The notes beneath the pieces were generated by a model. It saw only the letters and a list, made by a program, of their open reading frames with translations. It ran no database searches and had not been told where the DNA came from. A DNA stretch of 9,049 nucleotides from an uncultured bacterium (GTDB taxonomy: Bacteria > Hydrogenedentota > Hydrogenedentia > Hydrogenedentales > SLHB01), in assembly GCA_937928585.1 (NCBI GenBank), contig CALEZK010000357.1, forward strand, positions 1 to 9,049, read 5' to 3'. Position numbers and translations under genes: made by a program. This document shows, piece after piece, positions 1 through 6,778 of this stretch; positions within the stretch are counted from its first letter, which is position 1; each line of letters begins with the position of its first letter.

Positions 1-744
1 GACCTTGTGTCCATTGACCAACTCACGTACGACGAATTTATTCTGTCTGTTGCGCGCCCGACGTCGCTATCGATAATCAATATGGCCCCGTTGGAAGGCA
101 ATGCGGTTATCGAGTTGAGCCCTGCGATCGTATTTCCAATCGTCGACCGTATTCTGGGCGGGAAGGGCGCCACGCTTCCCAAGGCCCGCGAGCTTACGGA
201 GATTGAGAATCGGATCGTTCATCGCGTGATGTTGATGATACTTGATAGTCTGCGGCGTTCTTGGGAGCAGCTCATTGAGTTCAAGCTGACCGTTGTGCAC
301 CAGGAAAGCGATCCGCTGATTGTGCAGATTGTTGCGGGAAGCGAAATGGTGATACTTGTCGCGTATGAGATTCATATTGGCGACGCGGTCGGCTCAATGA
401 ACATGTGCATACCGTTGATGGTGTTGAATCCCGTGTTGGACCAGATTTCGCAGCAGACCCGGTTCATGCGGAAGATGCCGCCGGAGATGATGGAGCGGAC
501 GCGGTATCACGTGGAGCGTGTGGTTCGAAAGGCGCGGGTGAATGTAGACGCGATATTGGGAAGGGCAACGCTGCCGCTTTCAGAAGTGGCGAAGCTTCAA
601 GTAGGCGATACGATTCAACTGGATACCGATCTGCGCACCGCGATTCAGGTGGAGATAGGCGGGATTCCGCGGTTTCAGGCGGTATGCGGCAAGCGGGGCG
701 AGATGAGCGCCGTGCAAATTGTCGATACGATAACAGACGAATGA
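1..744 (+). CDS. fliM: Flagellar motor switch protein FliM (5' partial)
   Basis: FliM is part of the cytoplasmic C-ring of the flagellar motor. It binds phosphorylated CheY and sets rotation direction together with FliG and FliN/FliY. The reading frame is open to the left edge, and the GTG at position 7 is not a convincing start because the sequence there (LTYDEF, then SIINMAPL) already aligns to the interior of FliM. About 247 codons remain of a usual 320-350, so the N-terminal CheY-binding peptide and roughly the first 100 residues lie outside the window. The visible part covers most of the CheC-like middle domain (LGGKG and TEIENRI motifs, the latter matching E. coli HTEQRVINR) and then the C-terminal SpoA/FliN-like domain (about visible residues 165-245, with ERVVRKARVNVDAILG and the LQVGDTIQLD turn). 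Only 25 bases separate its stop from the favoured fliY start, so the two are probably co-transcribed. Confidence 0.93.
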   Translation, partial: DLVSIDQLTYDEFILSVARPTSLSIINMAPLEGNAVIELSPAIVFPIVDRILGGKGATLPKARELTEIENRIVHRVMLMILDSLRRSWEQLIEFKLTVVHQESDPLIVQIVAGSEMVILVAYEIHIGDAVGSMNMCIPLMVLNPVLDQISQQTRFMRKMPPEMMERTRYHVERVVRKARVNVDAILGRATLPLSEVAKLQVGDTIQLDTDLRTAIQVEIGGIPRFQAVCGKRGEMSAVQIVDTITDE

Positions 745-769
745 TTTCATCTAACCAGGCGTGGCCATA

Positions 770-1726
770 GTGACCCAGGAACAACGAGATAGTTTTGCGC
801 GCGGCTACATCGCAGGTTTATTTGATGTCGTTTCGGCGATGACGACTCGAACGGCGCCGCATGCCGTAACGACGACAAAACCGCTGCAAGCGGACGCGCT
901 TGCCGGGTATCTTTCGCAGTTCAATTCCCTGGTTCGGGCGCAGGTGACGCCCGGCAGCAGCATTGTGTTCCTGTTTTCGGGATCGGATGTGAACAGGATT
1001 GTCGCCGCGGCATTGGGACAAGAGTCCACACCGGATTTTTCCATTGCGGGTCGCGATCCGAATGAACTGCAGGAAGTTTTCGATCCGTGCATCGGCGGCG
1101 GCGTGGGGTACTTCAAGGAGAAGTTCGGTATTGTATTCACGACGAAGAATCTTGAAGTCATGCCCTGCGGTCCTGATATCGCGGCGGGATTGAACCAGTA
1201 TCTCGGCACGAATAGTTCGGTGGCCGAGTTTTCATTTTCATTGGAAGACGGCCACACCGGGAATGGTGTGTTTCTGTTTGCCGACGCTATTTGCGATGCG
1301 CTTCCGAGTACACCGCTTTCAGAAGGAGATTCACTCGTGGCAGAGTCTATGAGTCAGGACGACGTAGGCGCGTTGCGCTCGAACTTTGGCTTGGATCAAG
1401 GGAGCGAGCCGGGCGGGAATGGCGACGATGCAGGCGGGGCTCCGCGCGTGCTGAGCAGCGCGGACACCCGCAATCTCGATATGGTTCTGGACATTCGGCT
1501 GACGGCGACGGCGCGATTGGGCCGGATTGAAATGCCGATTGGCGACATCGTAAATCTGGGTCCGGGGTCCATCATTGAAGTTGGGCATCTGGTCGATGAA
1601 CCGGTCGATCTCCTGGTGAATGACAAACTGATAGCCCGCGGCGATGTGGTCGTAGTGGACGAAAAGTTTGGCCTTCGCATCACGGAAATCGTCAGTGCGC
1701 GCGAGCGGATTGAAAGCCTTCGTTAA
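770..1726 (+). CDS. fliY: Flagellar motor switch protein FliY/FliN with CheC-like N-terminal region
   Basis: This is a C-ring protein of the FliY type: a CheC-like N-terminal region fused by a linker to a FliN/SpoA domain. The last 84 residues (from NLDMVLDIRL to the end) are a textbook FliN domain that should assemble with the FliM C-terminus. Residues about 1-180 resemble the CheC/FliY fold, with the segment NELQEVFDPCIGGG where CheC-type phosphatases carry an ExxxN or ExxN catalytic helix. Here the pattern is E-x-x-D, and no second clear motif is seen, so CheY-P phosphatase activity is doubtful. A Gly/Asp-rich linker joins the halves. Two in-frame GTG codons are possible: 761 has an AGG only one base upstream, whereas 770 has it about ten bases upstream, so I prefer 770 (318 aa). 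The coding sequence could begin at 761. The fliA start is 18 bases after its stop. Confidence 0.88.
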   Translation: MTQEQRDSFARGYIAGLFDVVSAMTTRTAPHAVTTTKPLQADALAGYLSQFNSLVRAQVTPGSSIVFLFSGSDVNRIVAAALGQESTPDFSIAGRDPNELQEVFDPCIGGGVGYFKEKFGIVFTTKNLEVMPCGPDIAAGLNQYLGTNSSVAEFSFSLEDGHTGNGVFLFADAICDALPSTPLSEGDSLVAESMSQDDVGALRSNFGLDQGSEPGGNGDDAGGAPRVLSSADTRNLDMVLDIRLTATARLGRIEMPIGDIVNLGPGSIIEVGHLVDEPVDLLVNDKLIARGDVVVVDEKFGLRITEIVSARERIESLR

Positions 1727-1732
1727 TATGAT

Positions 1733-1737
1733 GGGGA
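1733..1737 (+). promoter_or_regulatory. Ribosome binding site deciding the fliA start
   Basis: GGGGA lies seven bases before GTG at 1745 but only one base before the in-frame TTG at 1739. The spacing therefore argues for GTG 1745 as the fliA start, giving a 255-residue protein that begins MAALTAIPEKELW. Confidence 0.6.
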
Positions 1738-1744
1738 TTTGCAC

Positions 1745-2512
1745 GTGGCAGCGTTAACGGCAATCCCCGAGAAGGAGCTGTGGGCGCGCTGGAAAGAGCG
1801 GGGCGACAATAGCGCCCGCGAAGAGCTTATCGTGCGCAATATGCGCGTTGTGCGATTCATCGCGGGGCGGATGGCGATACATGTACCCGCCAGCGTCGAG
1901 ATGGACGACCTCGTCGGATGGGGAGTGCTCGGTCTTCTGGACGCTGTGGACAAGTACGACCACACGCAGGAGATCAAATTCTCGACGTACGCCTCCATTC
2001 GTGTGCGGGGCGCGATCATCGATCAGATTCGCACGTTGGACTGGGCGCCACGGAGTCTGCGCGCGATGGCGCGAAAGTTAGGCGAGGCGCGCGACAAACT
2101 TCGGCATGAGATGGGGCGCGAACCTACGGTAGACGCCATAGCGGACGTGCTGGGAACAACCATCGATCACGTTGAAGACACGGTTGCCCAGCTTCAAACC
2201 GCGCAAGTGCTTTCATTACAAGATTATCTTCCCGGAGAGGACAGCGCGCAGGCGCGGCTTCTTGACGTGACGACTGACACGCGCAATCGATCCGCTGAGA
2301 CGGAGTTAAGCGAACGCGAGCACCGTGATCGGATAGTTGAAGCGATTTTGGGGTTGCCTGAGCAACAACAAAAGGTGCTACACTTGTACTACTATGAGGA
2401 GCTCACGCTGAAGGAAATCGGCGCGGTGCTCGACGTGTCCGAGTCGCGGATTTGCCAGATTCACAGCGCGGCAATGAAACTATTGCGAAAGACCGTTCGC
2501 GGAGAATCCTGA
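1745..2512 (+). CDS. fliA: Flagellar sigma factor FliA/SigD (sigma-28)
   Basis: This RNA polymerase sigma factor directs transcription of late flagellar, motor and chemotaxis genes. Its 255 residues match the family (E. coli FliA 239, B. subtilis SigD 254). Region 2 is at about residues 28-106 and includes the core-binding stretch DDLVGWGVLGLLDAVDKYD and the -10 recognition block FSTYASIRVRGAIIDQIR followed by DWAPRSLR, all diagnostic of FliA. Region 3 is at about 115-140 (GREPTVDAIADVLG). Region 4 is at about 202-250, with the helix-turn-helix LTLKEIGAVLDVSESRICQIH for the -35 element. It sits inside the C-ring operon with no gap large enough for its own promoter, so it is probably expressed with fliM and fliY. 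No FlgM anti-sigma gene is in the window. Its TGA overlaps the ATG of the next gene. Confidence 0.96.
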   Translation: MAALTAIPEKELWARWKERGDNSAREELIVRNMRVVRFIAGRMAIHVPASVEMDDLVGWGVLGLLDAVDKYDHTQEIKFSTYASIRVRGAIIDQIRTLDWAPRSLRAMARKLGEARDKLRHEMGREPTVDAIADVLGTTIDHVEDTVAQLQTAQVLSLQDYLPGEDSAQARLLDVTTDTRNRSAETELSEREHRDRIVEAILGLPEQQQKVLHLYYYEELTLKEIGAVLDVSESRICQIHSAAMKLLRKTVRGES

Positions 2513-2853
2513 TGCCGCAACCGATCGACATCAATACGGAGTTGACACGGTCCACCGCCGTTCAGCGCATGCAGGAGCTTGCGGATCGGGCGTCATTGGC
2601 GGCGCAGCACCGGCACGCGCAAGATGCGGAACGCGAGCAGGTTGACGCGGAAACGCGCGTTCAACAGGCTCCGGAGAGCGAGCAACACGCGGCGATTTCC
2701 GGTTCAGGTTCGGGTTCGCAAAGGGGCAAGCAGCGGCGCGGCAGCCGGAAACAAGAAGACGCGGCATCGGAGCAAGCGGAACCGCAGAGTGCTGGTGCGC
2801 TGGCGATCATTCCGGACGAATCTGATCGGCATAACCTGGATGTGACCGTGTAG
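2512..2853 (+). CDS. Small hydrophilic protein of unknown function in the flagellar operon
   Basis: I cannot assign this 113-residue protein to a named family. ATG 2512 overlaps the fliA TGA (TGATG) and has GGAGA at 2501-2505, six bases upstream, so it is very likely translated and coupled to fliA. An upstream in-frame ATG inside fliA is not needed. The sequence starts with an ordered-looking segment (PIDINTELTRSTAVQRMQEL), continues as a charged alanine/glutamine/glutamate-rich probable helix to about residue 60, then a Gly/Ser and Lys/Arg-rich low-complexity stretch, and ends in a short acidic tail finishing HNLDVTV. It has no signal peptide and no membrane segment. The tail and head look like candidate interaction motifs joined by a disordered middle. 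Its position suggests a flagellar assembly or regulatory role, but that is inference only. Confidence 0.72.
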   Translation: MPQPIDINTELTRSTAVQRMQELADRASLAAQHRHAQDAEREQVDAETRVQQAPESEQHAAISGSGSGSQRGKQRRGSRKQEDAASEQAEPQSAGALAIIPDESDRHNLDVTV

Positions 2854-2877
2854 CGCATCCGATCGCGCAGAACATTC

Positions 2878-3720
2878 ATGAGCACGTTAGAAGACATACT
2901 TTACGCACTTAGCATCCTCGCATCCTTTTCGGCGATGGTGCTGCTTGCGTATCTGCTTTGGCGGACGCGGATGAGCACAGGAATGGGCGCGCGGGACGAC
3001 ATTGCGAGCATGATGTTTCTCCTGCAAACCATGCGCGACCTTCTGGAGCAGCAGAAATCACTCGCGCGCGATTTCAACAAGGCAATGGATTCGCGCGTCG
3101 AGCAAATCCAGCAGAGTGTCGAGACCGCGCGGGCCGAGGCCAACGCCGCGCGGGACTCCATAGCGCAAGTGACCGCGGAGATTGAGCGAGTACGCGCGAA
3201 CGTCGGAGGCATACATCAGGCGAACGCGCCGCGGCAACCGTCGAATGTAACAACCTTCACGCCCGTGCCCCTGACGCCGTCAGAGGTGCCGAGAGAGCAT
3301 GAGCGTCCGGTACTGCGCGTGCTTGCGCTGCCAAGAGAGCCAGAGCCAACCGGCGATATCATTGATGCGTGGGTAGGATTGGACTTTGCGGGAGATGAGC
3401 CTGATCCCCTGGGGTTTGACGTTCCGGAAGTTGAGCCGGAAGTGCCCCACGATGGCGATGCCGCCAGAAACGCATTTCGCGCATTGCTCGATATGGCGCC
3501 CGAGCGCCCGGACAAAATACAGGGGTTGGCGTCGACGGCGGATCCTGAACGCGTGCCTCACGTTGGAAACGGAAACGGCAGGCCGGTGCCGCCGGTCCAC
3601 GCGCGTGTCTATGACTACAACGATGCAGGAATGACCATACCTCAAATTGCGCAAGAACTGGGCATTGGCAAAGGCGAGGTCCGCTTGATACTCAGTCTGC
3701 GCAAGACGAAGGACGCGTGA
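2878..3720 (+). CDS. SwrB/DUF6115-like membrane-anchored coiled-coil protein
   Basis: This 280-residue protein has an N-terminal transmembrane helix (about residues 7-28, ending LLWRTR), a long coiled coil (about 45-113), a Pro/Glu/Asp-rich linker (about 118-240) and a C-terminal helix-turn-helix-like segment (about 245-275, containing MTIPQIAQELGIGKGEVRLIL). This layout, and its place just downstream of the sigma-28 gene, match SwrB/YlxL of Bacillus subtilis (DUF6115) and the DUF2802 proteins of flagellar loci. SwrB promotes maturation of the flagellar type III export apparatus at the membrane. This protein is longer than B. subtilis SwrB (about 167 aa), with the extra length in the linker. 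No Shine-Dalgarno sequence is evident before ATG 2878. The ATG follows the preceding stop by 24 bases in the same frame, so reinitiation is possible. The next ATG would remove most of the membrane helix. Family membership is from pattern, not a search. Confidence 0.75.
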   Translation: MSTLEDILYALSILASFSAMVLLAYLLWRTRMSTGMGARDDIASMMFLLQTMRDLLEQQKSLARDFNKAMDSRVEQIQQSVETARAEANAARDSIAQVTAEIERVRANVGGIHQANAPRQPSNVTTFTPVPLTPSEVPREHERPVLRVLALPREPEPTGDIIDAWVGLDFAGDEPDPLGFDVPEVEPEVPHDGDAARNAFRALLDMAPERPDKIQGLASTADPERVPHVGNGNGRPVPPVHARVYDYNDAGMTIPQIAQELGIGKGEVRLILSLRKTKDA

Positions 3721-3743
3721 TTTTAGCTGCACGGGAGTAATCG

Positions 3744-4976
3744 ATGGCGGGCTTTGGCGGGATAGGCAACATCAGCCCACTTACGGCCGCGATCCTCACG
3801 CAACCGTTGCAGGCCGTTGCATTGCGACCGGGTCAGGTGCTCAATGGGATTGTTCAATCCATCGAACCGCAAACGCTGCTCCGATTCGGAAATGTCGTCG
3901 TTCCGGTAGAGCGAATCGAAGGACTACTCGCGGGGCAGCCAGTGAGTGCGGAAGTCTTTCAGGGCAACGCTGGCCTTCAACTGCGCCTGACGCATGTTGG
4001 CACGGGCTTTTCCCAGGCTACGCCGAGCGCGCTCGCGAGCAGTGCGGCGCAGGATTTTTCCGCGCTGATTGTGAATGCCTTGAGAACACTCGGCAAACTG
4101 GAACTTGCTGACAGCGCGGTCCACCTGCTCTCGCCGCAGGTTGCGCGAAACGCGACGGCAGTGCGACTGGTCCTTTCACTTCTGCTTGATCGAGACAGCC
4201 ATTCTGACGACGCTTCGCGCGTTGCACAGTTGGTTCAGCAAGCCGTGGACGAAGGAATCCTAACCCAAGACGAAGCCGAACCCACCCTTCGAGTACTGGG
4301 GCATCTTATTTCAGACAAGCCGGAGATGCTGCCGGCGATGCGCCACAGCGCCGCAGCTTCGCAGCAAACATTAGCGTCGCGACTGGCCGAGGCGGTTGCG
4401 CATGGCGGGGCCGATACGCTGATTGGTTCGCTGGAAGAGGACATCGCGGTTGTATTGCATCGGCTTCGGGACAACGAACGGTTTGGGGAGTTTTTGCGTC
4501 AGACCGGGCAGCATTCCGATTTTTCCCGAGCGGTCGAACGCGTGCTTGAACGGTTTACCGCGGCGCAATTGGTTAATGCGCGCAGCCTCGACTTGCCCTA
4601 TGTATTTTTTGAGATTCCCATGCAGAGCGCGGGCCCGATTTGTCACGCGCACATTCATGTGATGGGCGATGGCGGGGGAAAGGGCCATAAGCTAGATGCC
4701 AAGAGTGCGACCGTGGTATTCGATCTTTCGACGACCGCGCTTGGAGAACTTTGGATAACGTTATCGACGAGCCGGGGAGCTTGTTCGTGTTGGATTCGCG
4801 CGCAGAGTATCGATACTGTCGCCGCGATTCATCGGCGGTCAGCCGATCTGACGAAGCAACTTGCCGGAGTCGGATTTTCCGGCGCGACCGTACACACGAC
4901 CTTGTGGGACGGCGACCGTGTACAAGAACTTGCGACGATGATGCGCCGATTCGGCGGCATTAATCTTCAGGCGTGA
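3744..4976 (+). CDS. FliK-like flagellar hook-length control protein (YlqG-type)
   Basis: FliK proteins measure the growing hook and switch FlhB specificity from rod/hook to filament substrates. This 410-residue protein has a beta-rich N-terminal module (about residues 26-70: LRPGQVLNGIVQSIEP to LQLRLTHV), like the small N-terminal domain of YlqG-like proteins. A long helical, alanine-rich middle follows (about 75-290). The C-terminal domain (about 324-404) resembles Flg_hook: a FDLSTTALGELWITL strand pair, then helices (AAIHRRSADLTKQLAGVGF) and a final ATVHTTLWD strand. ATG 3744 has GGGAG at 3733-3737, six bases upstream. It is followed seven bases later by the FlhB-like gene, the same pairing as ylqG-ylqH in Bacillus. 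The middle lacks the Pro/Gln-rich character of many FliK proteins, so it may be a second FliK-like protein beside a true FliK encoded elsewhere. Confidence 0.75.
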   Translation: MAGFGGIGNISPLTAAILTQPLQAVALRPGQVLNGIVQSIEPQTLLRFGNVVVPVERIEGLLAGQPVSAEVFQGNAGLQLRLTHVGTGFSQATPSALASSAAQDFSALIVNALRTLGKLELADSAVHLLSPQVARNATAVRLVLSLLLDRDSHSDDASRVAQLVQQAVDEGILTQDEAEPTLRVLGHLISDKPEMLPAMRHSAAASQQTLASRLAEAVAHGGADTLIGSLEEDIAVVLHRLRDNERFGEFLRQTGQHSDFSRAVERVLERFTAAQLVNARSLDLPYVFFEIPMQSAGPICHAHIHVMGDGGGKGHKLDAKSATVVFDLSTTALGELWITLSTSRGACSCWIRAQSIDTVAAIHRRSADLTKQLAGVGFSGATVHTTLWDGDRVQELATMMRRFGGINLQA

Positions 4977-4983
4977 GCACAGG

Positions 4984-5274
4984 ATGAGTGACCTTAACGA
5001 TCGAATGGCCCGTAAAGCGGTGGCGCTTCACTACGACGCGGATGGTGATGCTGCGCCGCGCGTCATAGCCAAGGGCGATCGCCTGCTCGCGGAACGCATT
5101 ATCGAGATTGCGAAACAAAACGATATTCCGATACATGAAGATCCCGATCTTGTGGCGATTCTATCCGCGTTGGATGTGAATCGGGAGATTCCTCAATCGC
5201 TGTATCGTGCGGTCGCGGAAGTTCTCGCTTTCGTCTACTCCGTAAACCAGGACGTACGGGGGCGGTCGTTTTAA
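4984..5274 (+). CDS. fhlB: FhlB: FlhB C-terminal-domain paralogue (EscU/YscU/HrcU family)
   Basis: This 96-residue cytoplasmic protein corresponds only to the C-terminal part of FlhB, the export-gate component that switches substrate specificity. Conserved family sequence runs from residue 11 to 86: KAVALHYD, then APRVIAKG, LLAERIIEIAKQNDIPIHEDPDL and IPQSLYRAVAEVLAFVY. FlhB itself has four transmembrane helices and a self-cleaving NPTH site before this region. Both are absent here, so the protein cannot be the export gate and would have no autocleavage. Such stand-alone versions (FhlB, FlhX, YlqH) can partly replace the cleaved FlhB C-terminal fragment in some bacteria. ATG 4984 is preceded directly by AGG without proper spacing. 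ATG 5005 is an alternative, and translation is probably coupled to the FliK-like gene. Its TAA overlaps the stop of the opposite-strand gene. Confidence 0.9.
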   Translation: MSDLNDRMARKAVALHYDADGDAAPRVIAKGDRLLAERIIEIAKQNDIPIHEDPDLVAILSALDVNREIPQSLYRAVAEVLAFVYSVNQDVRGRSF

Positions 5275-6407
5275 CGGGCTGGTCTTTTCACAAACTCGCT
5301 GTAGTGCTTCGCCCAGCGCGGTTTGCATCGGTTGGCGGCATAGCGAATAGCGTTGACTTCTTTTTCCACGGTAAGGGCAGCGAATTCGAGCGAATATGAG
5401 CGGCGCTCGCCAGGTTTAATGGAATCGAGCAAGCCAGCGTCTTCGTCAACTTTGCGCCCTTCGACGCCGCAGTTGGAAGGTTCCAGACCCACGACATAAT
5501 CCTGTTCTCCCATTTGTTTCCATTGGGCGAATCGAGGGAGTTCACGCGGGCTGTATGTCAGAGACACGCCGAAACCCTCACCACGCTTCCAGCCATCGTT
5601 GACGATTGCGCAGGTGGCAGTTCCATTTTTTTGAGGAGCGACGTCGTGGTAGTAGACCTTTTCGGCGTAGCGATGAATTGGGGGATCGCAAATCAACCAA
5701 TTCTGTTTGCCTTCATCTGCAATTGCATCCCGCGGCGCGATTGATCGCGTGGGGAGTATGAGTTTCGAGCCGGCATCCACCACGGGCCAACCTATGTTGC
5801 AGTGATAAAGCAATTGAAATCCCGTCTCGCGAAACCCTTCGTTCGCTACGACGTCGTGGATACGAAACGATTTGGAGCCCAGTTTTGTGGAGATGGTCCT
5901 GGTGAGGGTGAGATTCTCGCCAAATACGACGGTTTCCCGCATTGTGCCCGTGACGCTGAGCACATAGTCGTTGCCTTGCCACTCTTGTACGACCTGAATG
6001 TTTCGCGCGGGAGCATTGCCGATCCTGCCATGTAAGCCATTGCCGTAGATCGCGCTGTCCGGAGTGGGAGCACCGACATTCATCAGGCCGCAGGTGGTGA
6101 CGAGTCCCCCAAAGTAGCTGCGCAGCCATCGAAGCCACTCGGGTTCGAAAAAGTGAGGAGCGACATCGCCCGTGGTCGATCTCCATCCCATTGCTTTGCC
6201 GCAGAACGACGCAGAAGCAATGTCCATGCAGCGATCCAACAGCACGGTGAATTCGAGTCCGCTGCCGGTATGAAAAATGGCCGCGCGCACAGGGCGCTCG
6301 TTTCCATCATCAAGTGTGACCGTGCGAATGCCGGCGATCTGGTCCATATTGCCAACTCTGCGGCGGAGATCATTCTTGCGATACTTTTGTCCGTACAGCT
6401 CAATCAT
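5271..6407 (-). CDS. DUF4432 family protein (aldose 1-epimerase / galactose-mutarotase-like)
   Basis: This 378-residue protein probably has the beta-sandwich fold of aldose 1-epimerases, which interconvert alpha and beta anomers of sugars. The true substrate of this DUF4432 branch is not settled. Family hallmarks are visible: LLDRCMDIASASF (about 56-68, the D-R-x-M-D-I motif), GGLVTTCGL (100-108), LHGRIGNAPAR (125-135), LLYHCNIGWPVVDAG (199-213) and VVGLEPSNCGVEGR (305-318). The HGR histidine and the LYHCN histidine are the likely sugar-binding or catalytic residues. There is no signal peptide, so it should be cytoplasmic. The start is well supported by GGGAG (6416-6420 on the top strand as CTCCC), eight bases upstream of the ATG. 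It runs towards the flagellar cluster and shares the TTAA stop. It is divergent from the sugar dehydrogenase gene, which fits a sugar-metabolism role. Two inverted repeats lie in its upstream region. Confidence 0.9.
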   Translation of the reverse strand: MIELYGQKYRKNDLRRRVGNMDQIAGIRTVTLDDGNERPVRAAIFHTGSGLEFTVLLDRCMDIASASFCGKAMGWRSTTGDVAPHFFEPEWLRWLRSYFGGLVTTCGLMNVGAPTPDSAIYGNGLHGRIGNAPARNIQVVQEWQGNDYVLSVTGTMRETVVFGENLTLTRTISTKLGSKSFRIHDVVANEGFRETGFQLLYHCNIGWPVVDAGSKLILPTRSIAPRDAIADEGKQNWLICDPPIHRYAEKVYYHDVAPQKNGTATCAIVNDGWKRGEGFGVSLTYSPRELPRFAQWKQMGEQDYVVGLEPSNCGVEGRKVDEDAGLLDSIKPGERRSYSLEFAALTVEKEVNAIRYAANRCKPRWAKHYSEFVKRPAR

Positions 6408-6424
6408 CCGAATTGCTCCCGATT

Positions 6425-6444
6425 GGATTGCGGTGGCGCAATCC
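6425..6444. promoter_or_regulatory. Perfect 20-bp palindrome upstream of the DUF4432 gene
   Basis: GGATTGCG is followed by a four-base centre and then CGCAATCC, giving eight perfectly matched pairs per arm. It lies 17 bases upstream of the DUF4432 start codon, just before its ribosome binding site, in the 5' leader on the minus strand. No T-run follows on either strand, so it is not an intrinsic terminator. It could be a repressor operator or an RNA hairpin that affects translation. The arms do not match a regulator site that I know. Confidence 0.45.
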
Positions 6445-6450
6445 TAACCC

Positions 6451-6513
6451 GCATTTCTCAGCGCATCAAAGTTCCATGTTTCACCTTGAAGAGCGTCAAG
6501 CGGTGAGAAATGC
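6451..6513. repeat. 10-bp perfect inverted repeat enclosing a smaller hairpin
   Basis: GCATTTCTCA at 6451-6460 is the exact reverse complement of TGAGAAATGC at 6504-6513. The 43 bases between them contain a further hairpin, CTTGA (6485-6489) with TCAAG (6496-6500) around a six-base loop. On the minus strand this would fold as a two-level stem in the leader of the DUF4432 gene, upstream of the 6425-6444 palindrome. It could instead be a pair of operator half-sites. It matches no RNA family I recognise. Confidence 0.45.
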
Positions 6514-6778
6514 TCACGAGAAAACCCAGAGGCCCACTGGGGAGGATTCTTCACCCGCGCACCGTGTAATCAGAAGTTATTTCCTGAGACTTCATAAATC
6601 GCTGTGTTTCCTTCGGTTAATGGCTCTATTGCATGTGTGCGTTAAGAATCCGGGCTAAAGGGACAGCGCGCTGAAAATCGAGTTCGCGAGAATCTACAGT
6701 GCAAGCTCAAACGTGAAAAGGACTTATCTGGGCGGACCCGAGGAAGTGGATTGCTTACAGTGGGAGTGCACTCTGAAG

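Noticed and set aside
7..9. GTG at position 7 as the true fliM start
   Set aside because: The frame is open upstream and the protein sequence there aligns to the interior of FliM. The gene is cut by the window edge.
464..784. Antisense and other-frame open frames within fliM, fliY, fliA and downstream genes
   Set aside because: They overlap strongly supported coding sequence and show no motifs. They are typical of high-GC shadow frames.
6472..6499. Minus-strand TTGACG with a weak -10 (TGGAAC) after 17 bases, as the DUF4432 promoter
   Set aside because: The -10 matches only three of six bases and the -35 lies inside the inverted repeat loop. It is too weak to list as a feature, though it remains possible.
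6525..6541. CCCAG/CTGGG hairpin as a terminator
   Set aside because: The stem is only five pairs and no T-run follows on either strand.
6413..6658. Rightward 81-codon open frame in the intergenic region
   Set aside because: It has no plausible ribosome binding site and no family likeness, and it covers the two inverted repeats. Most likely it is chance.
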